Source of the DNA: Bogoriella caseilytica
Lineage (GTDB): Bacteria > Actinomycetota > Actinomycetes > Actinomycetales > Actinomycetaceae
NCBI RefSeq assembly: GCF_003752405.1
Contig: NZ_RKHK01000001.1
Location: forward strand, 434,001 to 498,000
Length of the DNA stretch: 64,000 nucleotides
Reading direction: 5' to 3'
The notes under the pieces were generated by a model. It was not told the origin of the DNA, did not search any database, and saw only the letters and a list, made by a program, of their open reading frames with translations. Shown here piece by piece: positions 52,554 through 62,304 of this stretch. The translations under genes were made by a program, and so were the position numbers. Numbering within the stretch: the first letter of the stretch is position 1; each line of letters begins with the position of its first letter.

Positions 52554-54011
52554 ATGGCTCCTGATCACGACGCCCCGGTCACCGGCGAGGGCGCGCCCGA
52601 CGACGCCGACTGGGCACGACCGCGCCCCACGGCGGCCGGTCTGCGCCGCGATCTGCTGGGAGCGGGCATCTACCTCGTTCTCGCTCTGGCGCTCATGGCC
52701 GCCACGCTGTCGATCGGGATCCGGATGGACAGCGACGCCACCTGGCAGCCCTACGTGGCCACGGCGGTGATGATCGCGCCATTGACGTTGCGGCGCCGAT
52801 TCCCCATCGCCATGGTGCTGCTCGGTTCGGTGCTGTTCTTCGCCCTGAGTTTCCTGAGCATGGACGCCTACGTCTCCGTCCCCTTCCAGGCCGCCTACTT
52901 CGCCCTGCTCTACAGCAGTGTGGCGTGGGCGCCGGACCGCCGGCTGATGCGCGGGGCGCTGGCCGTGGTCCTGCTCGGCATGGCCTTCTGGATCATCTTC
53001 AACTACGCCACGGTCCGAAGCTTCGAACAGTTCTTCAGCGCCGACCTCGATCCGGCGGGCCCCTTCAACCAGCTCACCGCGTCCGTCGTGCACGACACCC
53101 TGGTCAATGTCGCCTTCTTCGGTGGCGCCCTCGCGGCTGGGCGCACCGCCTGGCGCTCGGCGCTCCGGCGCGCTCAGCTGGAGGAGCAGTCGGAGAAGAT
53201 CCGCAGCCAGGCGGCCGAGATCGCCCGCCGCGCCGTGGTGGATGAGCGCCTGCGCATCGCCCGGGAGCTGCACGACGTCGTCGCCCACCACGTCTCGGTG
53301 ATCGGCATCCAGGCCGGTGCGGCCAGGCGGCTTCTCGGCCGGGATCCGGACGGTGCCGCCCAGGCCCTGCGCACGGTGGAGAGCTCGAGCCGGGAGGCGG
53401 TCGGGGAGATGCGTTCCCTGCTGGGCGTACTGCGCGAGGACGACGATCCGCAGGAGTCCGGTGCGCCCGCCACACCCACCCGGGCGCCCGAGCCTCGGCT
53501 GAGTGACCTGGATGCCCTGGTCGAGGAGTTCGCCTCCTCCGGGCTCGAGGTGGAGCTGCGCTTCGCCGACGACGAGCCCGGCGATCTCGCGGACGTCCCG
53601 GACCCGATCGCCCTGTCGCTCTACCGGACCGTGCAGGAAGCCCTGACGAACGTGCTGCGCCATTCCACCGCCTCACAGGTCCAAGTCACGGTGCGCAGCG
53701 GCCGAGATCCCAGCGCCCAGGGCCCCGTCGACCAGGAGCCCGGCGGCCCGGGCTCCGGCGCGGCCCCTCCCCCCGGTCCGTGCTGGATCGAAGCGGAGAT
53801 CGTCGATAGCGGCCGGCCGCGTGCCGGGGAGACCTCCGGCAGCGGATTCGGCCTCCGGGGTATCCGCGAGCGCGTGGCATTGCATGGCGGCGAGATCGAG
53901 ATCGGCCCGCGCCGCACCGGTGCGGGCTGGCGTGTGCGGGCGCGCTATCGCCTACGCACCGCCACCATGCCCGCAGCGGATCCGCTCGATGCTCTGGAAG
54001 GGCTGACATGA
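52554..54011 (+). CDS. NarL-family sensor histidine kinase
   Basis: 485 residues. About five membrane helices in residues 35-200 (with an extracytoplasmic segment near 150-180), HisKA_3 with His240 in ARELHDVVAHHV, a HATPase domain split by a Pro/Gly-rich insert (residues ~380-405) and G-box GLRGIRERVALHGG. TACTCT at 52541-52546 is 7 nt from ATG 52554. Overlaps the regulator gene (ATGA). Confidence 0.92.
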   Translation: MAPDHDAPVTGEGAPDDADWARPRPTAAGLRRDLLGAGIYLVLALALMAATLSIGIRMDSDATWQPYVATAVMIAPLTLRRRFPIAMVLLGSVLFFALSFLSMDAYVSVPFQAAYFALLYSSVAWAPDRRLMRGALAVVLLGMAFWIIFNYATVRSFEQFFSADLDPAGPFNQLTASVVHDTLVNVAFFGGALAAGRTAWRSALRRAQLEEQSEKIRSQAAEIARRAVVDERLRIARELHDVVAHHVSVIGIQAGAARRLLGRDPDGAAQALRTVESSSREAVGEMRSLLGVLREDDDPQESGAPATPTRAPEPRLSDLDALVEEFASSGLEVELRFADDEPGDLADVPDPIALSLYRTVQEALTNVLRHSTASQVQVTVRSGRDPSAQGPVDQEPGGPGSGAAPPPGPCWIEAEIVDSGRPRAGETSGSGFGLRGIRERVALHGGEIEIGPRRTGAGWRVRARYRLRTATMPAADPLDALEGLT

Positions 54012-54790
54012 AGGTGCTCATCGCCGACGACCAGGCACTCGTCCGTTCCGGCTTCGCCCTGGTGCTCTCCATCGAGGAGGACATCGAGGTGGTCGGTCAG
54101 GCCGCCAACGGCTCCGAGGCGGTGCGCATGGCCGAGGAGACCGGCGCCGAGGTGGTCCTGATGGATGTGCAGATGCCGGTCATGGACGGCATCGCCGCCA
54201 CCGAGGAGATCGTGCGCCGCGACCTGGCCAAGGTGGTCATCCTGACCACCTTCGACCGCGAGGACTATCTCTTCGACGCACTCGCAGCCGGGGCGAGCGG
54301 TTTCCTGCTGAAGAACGCTGACCCGGATGACCTCGTTGAAGCCATCCGTGCGGTGGCCCACGGGCACGCACTGCTCGCCCCGGAAGTCACCATGCGGGTG
54401 ATCCAGCGCTTCGCCCGTAGCGGGCCGGCACGGACCTCCCCCGCTCGGCTGCCGGACCGGGGTGGCGCAGCCGGTGATGCGGCCGCACCGTCCAGCCCCA
54501 GCCCGGCCGCTGCCGTGCCTGACCCCGCCGCCGAAGCAGCGATCGCCCAGCTGACCGCTCGCGAGCGCGAGGTGCTGGGACTGATGGCCACCGGCCTGTC
54601 GAACTCCGAGATCGCCCAGCAGCTCTTCCTCGGCGAGTCGACGGTGAAGACGCACGTGTCGAACGTGCTGTCCAAGACCGGCTCCCGCGACCGGGTCAAG
54701 GCGGTCGTCCTCGCGCACCAGGCCGGTGTGACCTCAGACGGCGGGGCGACTCCGCCTGCCGCGAGCAGCCACACTCCCCCTCAGGGATGA
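54008..54790 (+). CDS. NarL/LuxR-family response regulator
   Basis: 260 residues: receiver with Asp53 (VVLMDVQMPVMDG) and Lys in FLLKNADPDD, an unusually long Pro/Ala-rich linker (residues ~140-180), LuxR HTH (QLTAREREVLGLMATGLSNSEIAQQL). Coupled to the kinase; the exporter genes that follow at 54907 are the likely target. Confidence 0.92.
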   Translation: MKVLIADDQALVRSGFALVLSIEEDIEVVGQAANGSEAVRMAEETGAEVVLMDVQMPVMDGIAATEEIVRRDLAKVVILTTFDREDYLFDALAAGASGFLLKNADPDDLVEAIRAVAHGHALLAPEVTMRVIQRFARSGPARTSPARLPDRGGAAGDAAAPSSPSPAAAVPDPAAEAAIAQLTAREREVLGLMATGLSNSEIAQQLFLGESTVKTHVSNVLSKTGSRDRVKAVVLAHQAGVTSDGGATPPAASSHTPPQG

Positions 54791-54906
54791 GTTCGCGAAC
54801 TCCGCCTGCCGAGGGATGAGTCCCGGCGCCTCCTCGCCGTAACGTCGTTCCAGCACGAGCACCCCGCCCGGCCATCTCGGCCCGGCGGGCAAGCGAGAGG
54901 AGCGCG

Positions 54907-55812
54907 ATGACCACCGCAACGAGTGGAACGAAGCGGATCGAGGTGGACAGCCTCACGCGCCGCTTCGGTCAGAGCACGGCCGTGGACGCAGTGAGCTTCA
55001 CCGTGGAACCGGGCCGGATGACCGGGTTCGTCGGCGGCAACGGCGCGGGAAAGACCACCACCATGCGCATGATCATGGGCGTCCTCGGCATCCACGAGGG
55101 CGAGGTCCGCTGGGATGGGCGCCCCATCGGGCTCCGGGACCGGGCCTCCTTCGGGTACATGCCCGAGGAGCGGGGCCTGTACCCCAAGCAGCCGGTGCTG
55201 GACCAATTGATCTACCTCGGTCAGCTCCGCGGCATGACGCGCAAGGACGCCAGCAACGAGGCCACCGCACTGCTCGAACGCTTCGATCTGGGCGGGCGTC
55301 TCAAGGACAAGCTCGAGTCGCTCTCCCTCGGCAACCAGCAGCGCGTCCAGGTGGCCGCCGCGCTGCTGCACCGCCCCACGGCGCTGATTCTCGATGAGCC
55401 CTTCTCCGGCCTCGACCCGGCCGCCGTGGACTCCATGGTCGGCCTGTTGCGCGAACGGACCCGTGACGGCGTCCCCGTGCTCTTCTCCTCCCACCAGCTC
55501 GACCTGGTGGATCGGCTCTGTGACTCGCTGGTGGTGCTGGCCCACGGCACGGTCCGCGCCGCCGGAACCTCCGATGAGCTGCGGGCGCGCGGCCCGCGGC
55601 GCCACCGCCTCACCACCGACGGTGACGCCGGCTGGCTGCGCGGCCAACCCGGGGTGGACGTCATCGACGTCGCCGGGAACTCTGCGGTGATCGAGTTCAC
55701 CGCAGACTCCGCGCGGGAGCAGACCGTGCGAGCGGCCGTCGATCGCGGCCTGCGCGAATTCTCCCCCATCGTTCCGACCCTGTCCGAGATCTTCCGAGAG
55801 GCTGTCCAGTGA
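54907..55812 (+). CDS. ABC transporter ATP-binding protein (NatA-like)
   Basis: 301 residues. Walker A GGNGAGKTTT, Q-loop YMPEERGLYPKQ, signature LSLGNQQRVQ, Walker B ALILDEPFSGLDP, H-loop SSHQLD; a C-terminal extra domain of ~80 residues as in NatA-type ATPases. SD GAGAGGAG before ATG 54907. GTGA overlap with the permease. Confidence 0.93.
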   Translation: MTTATSGTKRIEVDSLTRRFGQSTAVDAVSFTVEPGRMTGFVGGNGAGKTTTMRMIMGVLGIHEGEVRWDGRPIGLRDRASFGYMPEERGLYPKQPVLDQLIYLGQLRGMTRKDASNEATALLERFDLGGRLKDKLESLSLGNQQRVQVAAALLHRPTALILDEPFSGLDPAAVDSMVGLLRERTRDGVPVLFSSHQLDLVDRLCDSLVVLAHGTVRAAGTSDELRARGPRRHRLTTDGDAGWLRGQPGVDVIDVAGNSAVIEFTADSAREQTVRAAVDRGLREFSPIVPTLSEIFREAVQ

Positions 55813-57053
55813 GCGCGCCCGTCCAGTCCCCTGCCGAGACCCGCACCTCCGCCGCCGGCTCCGGCGCCGCCGGTGGAGGAGCACACAGTTCTCCTGTGGC
55901 CCGCCCGTGGCTGACGGTCGCGTTACGCGAGATGGCCGTCAAGCTCACCGATCGGAACTACATCATCGGCATCGTGGTGACCGTCGCGATGATCGCCGGC
56001 GCCAGCGTGTTCTCCGCGTGGATGAACAGCCGCACCGCCGAGTACGTGGTCGCGGTGGCGGGAGCCGAGGAGGCCACCGTCGCTCAGGCGGGAGAGGCCT
56101 TCCTGGGCGAGGATGATGTCATCGCAGTGATCGACTCCGGCAGCCCGGAGGCCGCCCGGCAAGCCGTGGAGGACGGCGAGGCCGAGGCCGCCTTGATCCG
56201 CGACGGTCAGGACTGGACCCTGACCGGGCTGAGCGACGTGCCGGAGAACCTGCGCGCTGCGCTGACCCAAGCCGTCTCGGCCGAGACGATGGCCGCCAAT
56301 GCGGCCGCCGCGGGAACCACGGTGGACGAGCTCACCGCCGGATCGGAACTCACCGTGGACCTCTTGGAGTCCGACTCCGAGGATCCGTTCATCGCACGGA
56401 TCGTGGGCTTCGCCTTCGCTTTCCTCTTCTATATGGCCGCGATCATGTTCGGCATGACGATCGCAACCTCGGTGCTGGAGGAGAAGCAGAACCGCGTGGT
56501 GGAGATCCTGGCCACCGCGGTCCCGATCCGCCATCTGCTGATGGGCAAGGTCATCGGCAACTCGGTGCTGGCCTTCGCTCAGATCATCATCTTCGCCGCC
56601 ACGGGGCTCCTCGCCCTGACCTTCACCGACCTCGTCGCCGATATCGGTTTCATCTTGACTTCGGCCGGCTGGTTCATGGTGTTCTTCGCGGTCGGTTTCT
56701 TCGCCCTGGCCGCCGTCTGGGGCGTGCTCGGCTCGATGGCGAGCAGGACCGAGGACCTCAACTCCAACAGCACGCCCGTGATGATGGTGATCTTCCTGGC
56801 CACCTTCATCGGCGCCTTCGCCAGCGGCACGATCTTGACCGTTGCTTCCTATGTTCCGCTGGTCTCGACCACGGCGATGCCGATCCGGATGCTGAGCGAG
56901 TCAGTGCCGCTGTGGCAGGTCCTGCTGGTGCTCGCCGGCAATGTGCTCACCGCTTATCTCCTGGTGCGCTTGGCCGCCGCGGTCTACCAGCGCGCCGTCC
57001 TGCAGAGCGGCACTGCCCTCGGGTGGCGTCAGGCGCTCCGCGTCGAGACGTAG
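55809..57053 (+). CDS. ABC transporter permease (NatB-like)
   Basis: 414 residues. One helix near residues 48-70, a large extracytoplasmic domain (residues ~75-190), then five helices in the C-terminal half, including GMTIATSVLEEKQNRVVEILATAVPIRHLLMGKV, the ABC-2 NatB hallmark. Exports Na+ or other substrates in characterised relatives; substrate here unknown. GTG 55809. Confidence 0.92.
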   Translation: MSAPVQSPAETRTSAAGSGAAGGGAHSSPVARPWLTVALREMAVKLTDRNYIIGIVVTVAMIAGASVFSAWMNSRTAEYVVAVAGAEEATVAQAGEAFLGEDDVIAVIDSGSPEAARQAVEDGEAEAALIRDGQDWTLTGLSDVPENLRAALTQAVSAETMAANAAAAGTTVDELTAGSELTVDLLESDSEDPFIARIVGFAFAFLFYMAAIMFGMTIATSVLEEKQNRVVEILATAVPIRHLLMGKVIGNSVLAFAQIIIFAATGLLALTFTDLVADIGFILTSAGWFMVFFAVGFFALAAVWGVLGSMASRTEDLNSNSTPVMMVIFLATFIGAFASGTILTVASYVPLVSTTAMPIRMLSESVPLWQVLLVLAGNVLTAYLLVRLAAAVYQRAVLQSGTALGWRQALRVET

Positions 57054-57332
57054 GCAACGTCGGGTGGGCGAGACTTATACCACTTTATCGGCCTTGTCGC
57101 ATCCGTAATAGTCACAACACCGTAACGATGCCCAAGCCGTGAAATCCGGACTTTCCGGCAGTAGAGCGGGAAGAACTCCCCATACACCCCCGATGAACCC
57201 CGCTGGCCGCGAGGGCCCTCGCCCTGCCAAGGTGCTAGCTGCGACATCGCCCGAGTCCGTCATGCCTCGGGATCGATGACGACTTCACCCGCGGTCATCC
57301 GAGCGCGGGACGCCCAGGCATCCGAGGTGAAC
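57054..57332. promoter_or_regulatory. Intergenic control region before proV
   Basis: About 280 bp, locally AT-richer at 57070-57130. Contains two direct copies of CCGTAA (near 57101 and 57119) and an SD (GAGG, 57324-57327). No gene is supported; a strong promoter hexamer pair could not be fixed. Osmotic control would be expected from the downstream genes. Confidence 0.35.
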
Positions 57333-58565
57333 GTGAGCGACATCAGAGCAGCAGGTGTCTACAAGATCTTCGGCAGGCGCCCCCAGCGCGGGGTCTCCAT
57401 GCTGGAGCAGGGGGACGACCGAACAGTTCTGAAGCGCCACGGCATGACCGCGGCCGTGATCGACGCCAGCTTCGAGGCGAAGTCAGGCGAGATCTTCGTG
57501 GTCATGGGCTTGTCCGGCTCGGGGAAGTCCACCTTGATCCGCATGGTCAACGGCCTGCTCGAGCCCACCGCAGGAGCCATGGAGATCGATGGCCAGAACA
57601 TCACCGATCTCTCGGCCAAAGCCCTGCGCGAGGTCCGCCGCAACAAGGTCTCCATGGTCTTCCAGCACTTCGCGCTGCTGCCGCACCGCACGGTGGGCGA
57701 GAACGCCGCCTATGCCCTGCAGCTCCGCGGCCTCAATCGCTCCGACCGGGAACGTCGCGCCGAGGAAGCCCTGGCGATGGTGGGGCTGGGCGGCTCCGGC
57801 GGATCACTACCCTCCGAGCTCTCCGGCGGCATGCGCCAACGCGTGGGCCTGGCCCGCGCCCTGGCAGCCGGTACCGACATCATGCTGATGGACGAAGCCT
57901 TCTCCGCCCTCGACCCACTGATCCGCAAAGACATGCAGGATCAGCTGCTCGAACTGCAGAGCAAGTTGGGCAAGACCATCCTCTTCATCACCCACGACCT
58001 GAACGAGGCCATGCGCCTCGGTGACCAGATCGCCATGATGCGCGACGGCCGGATCGTTCAGTCCGGCACCGCCGAGCAGATCCTGAACGAGCCGGCCACC
58101 GACTACGTCTCGCAGTTCGTCGCCGACGTCGACCGCGCCAAGGTGCTCACCGCCGAGGCGGTGATGGAGCGGCCGGTGGCCGTCGTCGGCCCGGACTCCG
58201 GACCCAAGGCCGCGCACAAACTCATGCGCGAGAATCAGACGCCCGCGCTGCTCGTCGTGGCGCGCAATCGCACCGTGCAGGGCGTTGTGTGGGAGAACGA
58301 CGTCGCCGCCGCCGTCAGTCAGGGCAGCACGGAACTGCCACTTCGCGACGGCGTCGCCGCGGTGTCCCGCGACACTCCCCTGGAGGGTTTGTTCCAGCAT
58401 GCGGCGACCAGCCGCGCCCCGATCGCCGTCGTCGATGACGCCGGCCGACTCGAAGGGATCATCCCGCTGGTGACCCTGCTCGCCGCGCTGGCACCGACCG
58501 CCACGATCGGCACGAACGGCGCCGCCGGCCACTCCCCCCTCGAGCCGTCCGGAGTCGCATCATGA
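57333..58565 (+). CDS. proV: Glycine betaine/proline ABC transporter ATP-binding protein
   Basis: 410 residues. ProV/OpuAA layout: VYKIFGRRP N-terminus, Walker A GLSGSGKST, signature ELSGGMRQRVGLARALA, Walker B IMLMDEAFSALDP, then two degenerate CBS domains in the last 140 residues (ENQTPALLVVARNRTVQGVV; APIAVVDDAGRLEGIIPL), which sense ionic strength in relatives. GTG 57333 is favoured by GAGG five bases upstream; ATG 57276 would add 19 residues. ATGA overlap with proW. Confidence 0.94.
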   Translation: MSDIRAAGVYKIFGRRPQRGVSMLEQGDDRTVLKRHGMTAAVIDASFEAKSGEIFVVMGLSGSGKSTLIRMVNGLLEPTAGAMEIDGQNITDLSAKALREVRRNKVSMVFQHFALLPHRTVGENAAYALQLRGLNRSDRERRAEEALAMVGLGGSGGSLPSELSGGMRQRVGLARALAAGTDIMLMDEAFSALDPLIRKDMQDQLLELQSKLGKTILFITHDLNEAMRLGDQIAMMRDGRIVQSGTAEQILNEPATDYVSQFVADVDRAKVLTAEAVMERPVAVVGPDSGPKAAHKLMRENQTPALLVVARNRTVQGVVWENDVAAAVSQGSTELPLRDGVAAVSRDTPLEGLFQHAATSRAPIAVVDDAGRLEGIIPLVTLLAALAPTATIGTNGAAGHSPLEPSGVAS

Positions 58566-59512
58566 ACCTGCCCCGCCTCCCCATCGGCGACACCATCGAG
58601 AACGGCGTCGACTGGATCAAAGCCAACCTCCAGTGGCTGCTCGACCTCATCATCACGGTGCTCAGCTACCCACTGGACCTGATCATCGGCGTGCTGCAGT
58701 TCCCGCCCGCGCTGGTGACGATCGCGATCTTCACCCTGCTCGCCTTCGCCCTGCGCTCCTGGCAGTTCGGCGTCTTCACGCTGGCCGGCATGCTGCTCAT
58801 CGAGAGCATGGAGTTGTGGCCCGCAGCGATGAGCACGCTCGGGATGATCCTCACCGCCACGCTGATCATCATCCTGCTGGGAGTGCCCATCGGCATCCTC
58901 GCCGCCCGGAGTGACCGGGTGAGCTCGATCGTGCGACCGGTGCTGGACTTCATGCAGACCATGCCGGCCTTCGTCTTCCTGATCCCGGTCGTGATCCTGT
59001 TCAGCATCGGCGTGGTACCCGGGACGATCGCGACGATGATCTTCGCCTTCGCGCCCGTGGTGCGGCTCACCGAGCTCGGCATCCGTCAGGTGGACAAGGA
59101 AACCGTCGAGGCCGGTGTGGCCTTCGGCGGCACTGCCGGCCAGGTGCTGCGCGGGATCCAGCTCCCGCTCGGACTGCCGACCATCATGGCCGGGGTCAAC
59201 CAGGTGATCATGCTGGCGCTGTCCATGGCCGTCATCGCCGGCATGGTCAACGCCGGCGGCCTCGGCCGCGAAGTCGTCGCCGCCATCTCCCGCGTGGAGG
59301 TGGGCAATGGCTTCGAGGCCGGCCTGGCGGTCGTCGTCCTGGCGATCTTCCTCGACCGCCTCACCGGCGCCATCGGCCAGCCCACCGGGAAGACCCTGTG
59401 GACCATGCTGCGCGACCAGATGCGCACGGCCCGGGCGCAACCCGGCAACGACGGCGCCGCCGGAACGGAAGCGGCCGAGCGCGTGGCCGGCGGCCCGCCC
59501 AAGCGCCTCTAA
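58562..59512 (+). CDS. proW: Glycine betaine/proline ABC transporter permease
   Basis: 316 residues with six helices; BPD-transport signature RLTELGIRQVDKETVEAGVAFGGTAGQVLRGIQLPL. Couples to ProV; ATG 58562 overlaps its stop. The C-terminal ~25 residues are polar and variable. Confidence 0.94.
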   Translation: MNLPRLPIGDTIENGVDWIKANLQWLLDLIITVLSYPLDLIIGVLQFPPALVTIAIFTLLAFALRSWQFGVFTLAGMLLIESMELWPAAMSTLGMILTATLIIILLGVPIGILAARSDRVSSIVRPVLDFMQTMPAFVFLIPVVILFSIGVVPGTIATMIFAFAPVVRLTELGIRQVDKETVEAGVAFGGTAGQVLRGIQLPLGLPTIMAGVNQVIMLALSMAVIAGMVNAGGLGREVVAAISRVEVGNGFEAGLAVVVLAIFLDRLTGAIGQPTGKTLWTMLRDQMRTARAQPGNDGAAGTEAAERVAGGPPKRL

Positions 59513-59568
59513 GTACCCGACCTGCACCACCCTCAACCTCGGAAATCGAGAGAGAAGGACAAGAGACA

Positions 59569-60549
59569 ATGCGAGACACCCGACTGACATCACGACGCCT
59601 CCCGGTCGCCGTGGCCGCCACCGCAGCGCTGGCCCTGACCCTCGCCGCTTGCGGCGACAACGGCGACAACGGCGCCGACCCGGAAGAGCCGGGCACGGAG
59701 AACGGCGACGAGAACGGCGACGACCCGGCGGATGAGTCCGATGACGATGCTGCCGGCGACGGCGGCACCATCACCCTGGGCTACCTGCCCTCGTGGACCG
59801 ACGGCCTCTCCATGGCCTACCTGCTCGACTACCACCTGACCGAGGCCGGGTACGACGTGGTGCACGAGGAGTTCACCGAGGCCGGCGTGCTCTACACCGC
59901 CCTCGCCAGCGGCGATGTCGACATCTACCCCTCCGCCTGGCTGCCGCTCACCCACGGCAGCTACATGGAGAGCTACGAGGGCGATGTCGAGGACCTCGGC
60001 ATGTTCTACGAGGGCGCGGTGCTCACCCTCGCTGTGCCGGAGTACAGCGACATCGACTCCATCACCGACCTGCCCGACCACGTCGACGCACTCGGTGGCC
60101 AGATCGTCGGCATCGAGCCCGGCGCCGGTCACATGGAGGTCACCGCCGACACGGTCTTCCCCACCTACGGGCTCGACGAGGCCGGCTTCGACCTGGCCGA
60201 GTCCTCGACCTCGGTGATGCTCACCGAGCTCGAGCAGGCGATGAACGCCGAAGAGGACATCGTGGTGACCCTGTGGCGTCCGTTCTGGGCCTACGCCGAG
60301 TTCGACGTCAAGGACCTGGACGACCCCGAGGGTGCGCTCGGCGATCCCGAGGGCCTGCACTTCATCGCGAACAGCGAGTTCTCGGCTGAGTTCCCGGACG
60401 TCGCCGACTGGCTCGGTGGCTTGACCCTGGATGACGACACCTACGGCGCGCTCGAAGGCGCCGTGGCCGTCGACCACGAGGACGACCCGGCCGCCGGCGT
60501 CCAGCAGTTCCAGGACGAGAACCCCGACGCGGTGCCCAGCATCGACTGA
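59569..60549 (+). CDS. proX: Glycine betaine-binding lipoprotein
   Basis: 326 residues. Lipobox LAAC (Cys28), an Asp/Glu/Asn-rich linker, then an OpuAC/ProX domain (ITLGYLPSWTDGLSMAYLLDYHL, VDIYPSAWLPLTHGSYME, VVTLWRPFWAYAEF) whose Trp/Tyr residues would cage the quaternary amine. AAGGA lies upstream of ATG 59569. Completes the compatible-solute uptake operon, closed by a hairpin terminator. Confidence 0.93.
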   Translation: MRDTRLTSRRLPVAVAATAALALTLAACGDNGDNGADPEEPGTENGDENGDDPADESDDDAAGDGGTITLGYLPSWTDGLSMAYLLDYHLTEAGYDVVHEEFTEAGVLYTALASGDVDIYPSAWLPLTHGSYMESYEGDVEDLGMFYEGAVLTLAVPEYSDIDSITDLPDHVDALGGQIVGIEPGAGHMEVTADTVFPTYGLDEAGFDLAESSTSVMLTELEQAMNAEEDIVVTLWRPFWAYAEFDVKDLDDPEGALGDPEGLHFIANSEFSAEFPDVADWLGGLTLDDDTYGALEGAVAVDHEDDPAAGVQQFQDENPDAVPSID

Positions 60550-60562
60550 TCGTGCGCCCATG

Positions 60563-60598
60563 CGAAAGCCCGGTCTCCTCGTGGAGGCCGGGCTTTCG
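60563..60598 (+). terminator. Terminator of proVWX operon
   Basis: 16-bp stem with one T-G pair (60563-60578 with 60583-60598), loop TCGT, starting 14 bp after the proX stop. Weak T-content after the stem. Confidence 0.8.
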
Positions 60599-60701
60599 TC
60601 TGCCCACCGGAAGCGAGCCGGAATCCGCGCTCGGCCCGGCCACCCTGCACAACCCGCGGATGTCCTCCACAGTGGACACCTCCCCACGAAAGGACGCTGA
60701 C

Positions 60702-61613
60702 ATGCGACACGCCCCCAGCAGGAAGATCCCCGTCACACCGCTCGCCGTCGGAGCGGTGCTGACCCTCGCGCTCGCGGCATGTGGCGGAGAACCGGAGCCA
60801 CCGGAGCAGGAACCGACGCCGGAGGAGACGGCCTCCCCGTCAACTCCCGAGCCCACCGACGAGGACGAGCCGGATCCGGAGGCGACGGGTGAGGAACCCA
60901 CCACTGAGCCCACGGAGGAGGACGCCGGTGATGACCTGCTCGAGGCCGATGAGGAACCGCGGTCCCTCCAGGACACCACCGAGCTGCCACCGGGCGGCAC
61001 CAGCCGCGCAGCCGACGCCGACCTGCCCGGTGACCTGACCCCGATGTACTTCTCGGAGCCAGGATTGGCCGATGTCGTCTTCGTCGAGCACGACGACGTG
61101 CTGCACGTGCGCGCCCTGCCCGGCGCTGAGGAGGAGATCGTGGGCGAGTACCCGCCCGTCTGGCGCCCGATGCTCTCCGGCCGGGAGGTGATCTTCGACG
61201 GCGGATGGTGGGCCGAGGTCGAGCTCGCTGACGGGTACGGCTGGGTGGGGGTCTCCTACCTCGCTTACGTGCCGCAGGCCGCCGAGGGCAACACGGAGGA
61301 CTACTCCGACGTACCGCCGGCAGAGAATCCCGATGCCCTGGCGGAGTCCGTCGGCGTGCGCACGCTGGAGGCCTACGCCGAGAACCCGCTGCCGGAACCC
61401 CGGTGGACGATCGCCGGCATCTGGGCCACAGACCACGAGAGTCACGACACCCGCAGCTACATCGTGGACGTCACCGGACCGGGCGATGACTCGGTCGGCG
61501 GACAACGCCTTAATCTGACCGTGGCCGATGAAGGAGAGGGCTGGTCCGTGACCGGGGTGTCCACCCAGCCGATCTGCCTGCGCGGGCTGAGCGAGGACGA
61601 TCTCTGCCTCTGA
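60702..61613 (+). CDS. SH3-like domain lipoprotein, paralogue 2
   Basis: 303 residues. Lipobox LAAC, Pro/Glu/Thr linker, then the same domain order as the protein at 51515: ELPPGGTSRAADADLPG, VVFVEHDDVLHVRALPGAEEEIVGEYPP, WAEVELADGYGWVGVSYLAY, ending ICLRGLSEDDLCL. AAAGGA precedes ATG 60702 by eight bases. Paralogue of the former; role unknown. Confidence 0.83.
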   Translation: MRHAPSRKIPVTPLAVGAVLTLALAACGGEPEPPEQEPTPEETASPSTPEPTDEDEPDPEATGEEPTTEPTEEDAGDDLLEADEEPRSLQDTTELPPGGTSRAADADLPGDLTPMYFSEPGLADVVFVEHDDVLHVRALPGAEEEIVGEYPPVWRPMLSGREVIFDGGWWAEVELADGYGWVGVSYLAYVPQAAEGNTEDYSDVPPAENPDALAESVGVRTLEAYAENPLPEPRWTIAGIWATDHESHDTRSYIVDVTGPGDDSVGGQRLNLTVADEGEGWSVTGVSTQPICLRGLSEDDLCL

Positions 61614-61672
61614 GTGGCGGGCTCAGGGCAGCGGGCCCAGGGCTGCGGGCTCAGCCCGTCCGGCCTGCGGAA

Positions 61673-61888
61673 TCAGACCCGGCGGGCCTCGTGCGCCAGG
61701 AGCACCGGGATGCCGTCGCACACCGGGTAGGCCAGACGGGCGCCGTCCGGGCCGGCCTCGGCGGAGACCAGCTCCGGTATGCCATCAGGCCCTGCCTGCT
61801 CGGTCAGCGCGGAGCCGGTGACCGGACAGCGCAGGATCTGCTGGACCCAGCCGGGCAGGGCCGGGGAGGGTGCGGAAGCCGTGTTCAT
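61673..61888 (-). CDS. Trm112-like small protein
   Basis: 71 residues: ILRCPVTGSAL near the N-terminus and LAYPVCDGIPVLL near the C-terminus are the Trm112/YcaR fold hallmarks; only two of the possible zinc cysteines are kept. ATG 61888 overlaps the DUF3499 stop (ATGA). Confidence 0.82.
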   Translation of the reverse strand: MNTASAPSPALPGWVQQILRCPVTGSALTEQAGPDGIPELVSAEAGPDGARLAYPVCDGIPVLLAHEARRV

Positions 61889-62304
61889 TCGTCTCCCTCT
61901 CCGCGCAACACGCGCAGGTGCCCGCGGCGGGTGATCTCCCCGTCGCCGAGGTGGGGTTCGTCCAGATGGTGAGTGACCGGCTCGGGCCGACCGCCCACCG
62001 GCCGCTGCGCCGGCACCTGCTGGGCCGGGGGCGTGCGTGAGGCCTCGCGGACGGCGTTCGCCAGGGCGAGCAAATCGTCCTCCGACGGCGGTGCGGGCAC
62101 GAAGTCGCTGGCCAGGCGCACTACATCCCAGCCGCGCGGCACGGTCAGGCGTTCGGCGTGGACGTCGCACAGGTCGTAGGAGTGCGGTTCGGCCACGCGA
62201 GCAAGTGGCCCCAGCACTGCGGTGGAATCCGCGTACACATAGGTCAGCGTGGCCACCGCTGCACGACTGCAGGCGGCTCGGGTGCACTGACGGACTGGTC
62301 TCAC
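61885..62304 (-). CDS. DUF3499 family protein
   Basis: 139 residues. RQCTRAACSRAAVATLTYVYADSTAVLGPLA and YDLCDVHAERLTVPRGW define the actinobacterial DUF3499 family; the Cys pairs suggest metal binding. GTG 62304 has TAGCGT 7 nt upstream, leaderless. Typical neighbour of DUF5719 and a zincin-like gene. Confidence 0.9.
   Translation of the reverse strand: MRPVRQCTRAACSRAAVATLTYVYADSTAVLGPLARVAEPHSYDLCDVHAERLTVPRGWDVVRLASDFVPAPPSEDDLLALANAVREASRTPPAQQVPAQRPVGGRPEPVTHHLDEPHLGDGEITRRGHLRVLRGEGDE

Noticed and set aside
54780-54840. Repeated pieces ACTCCGCCTGCCG and GGGATGAGT after the response regulator gene
   Set aside because: Short, partly coding and GC-rich; no symmetry or spacing that suggests an operator.
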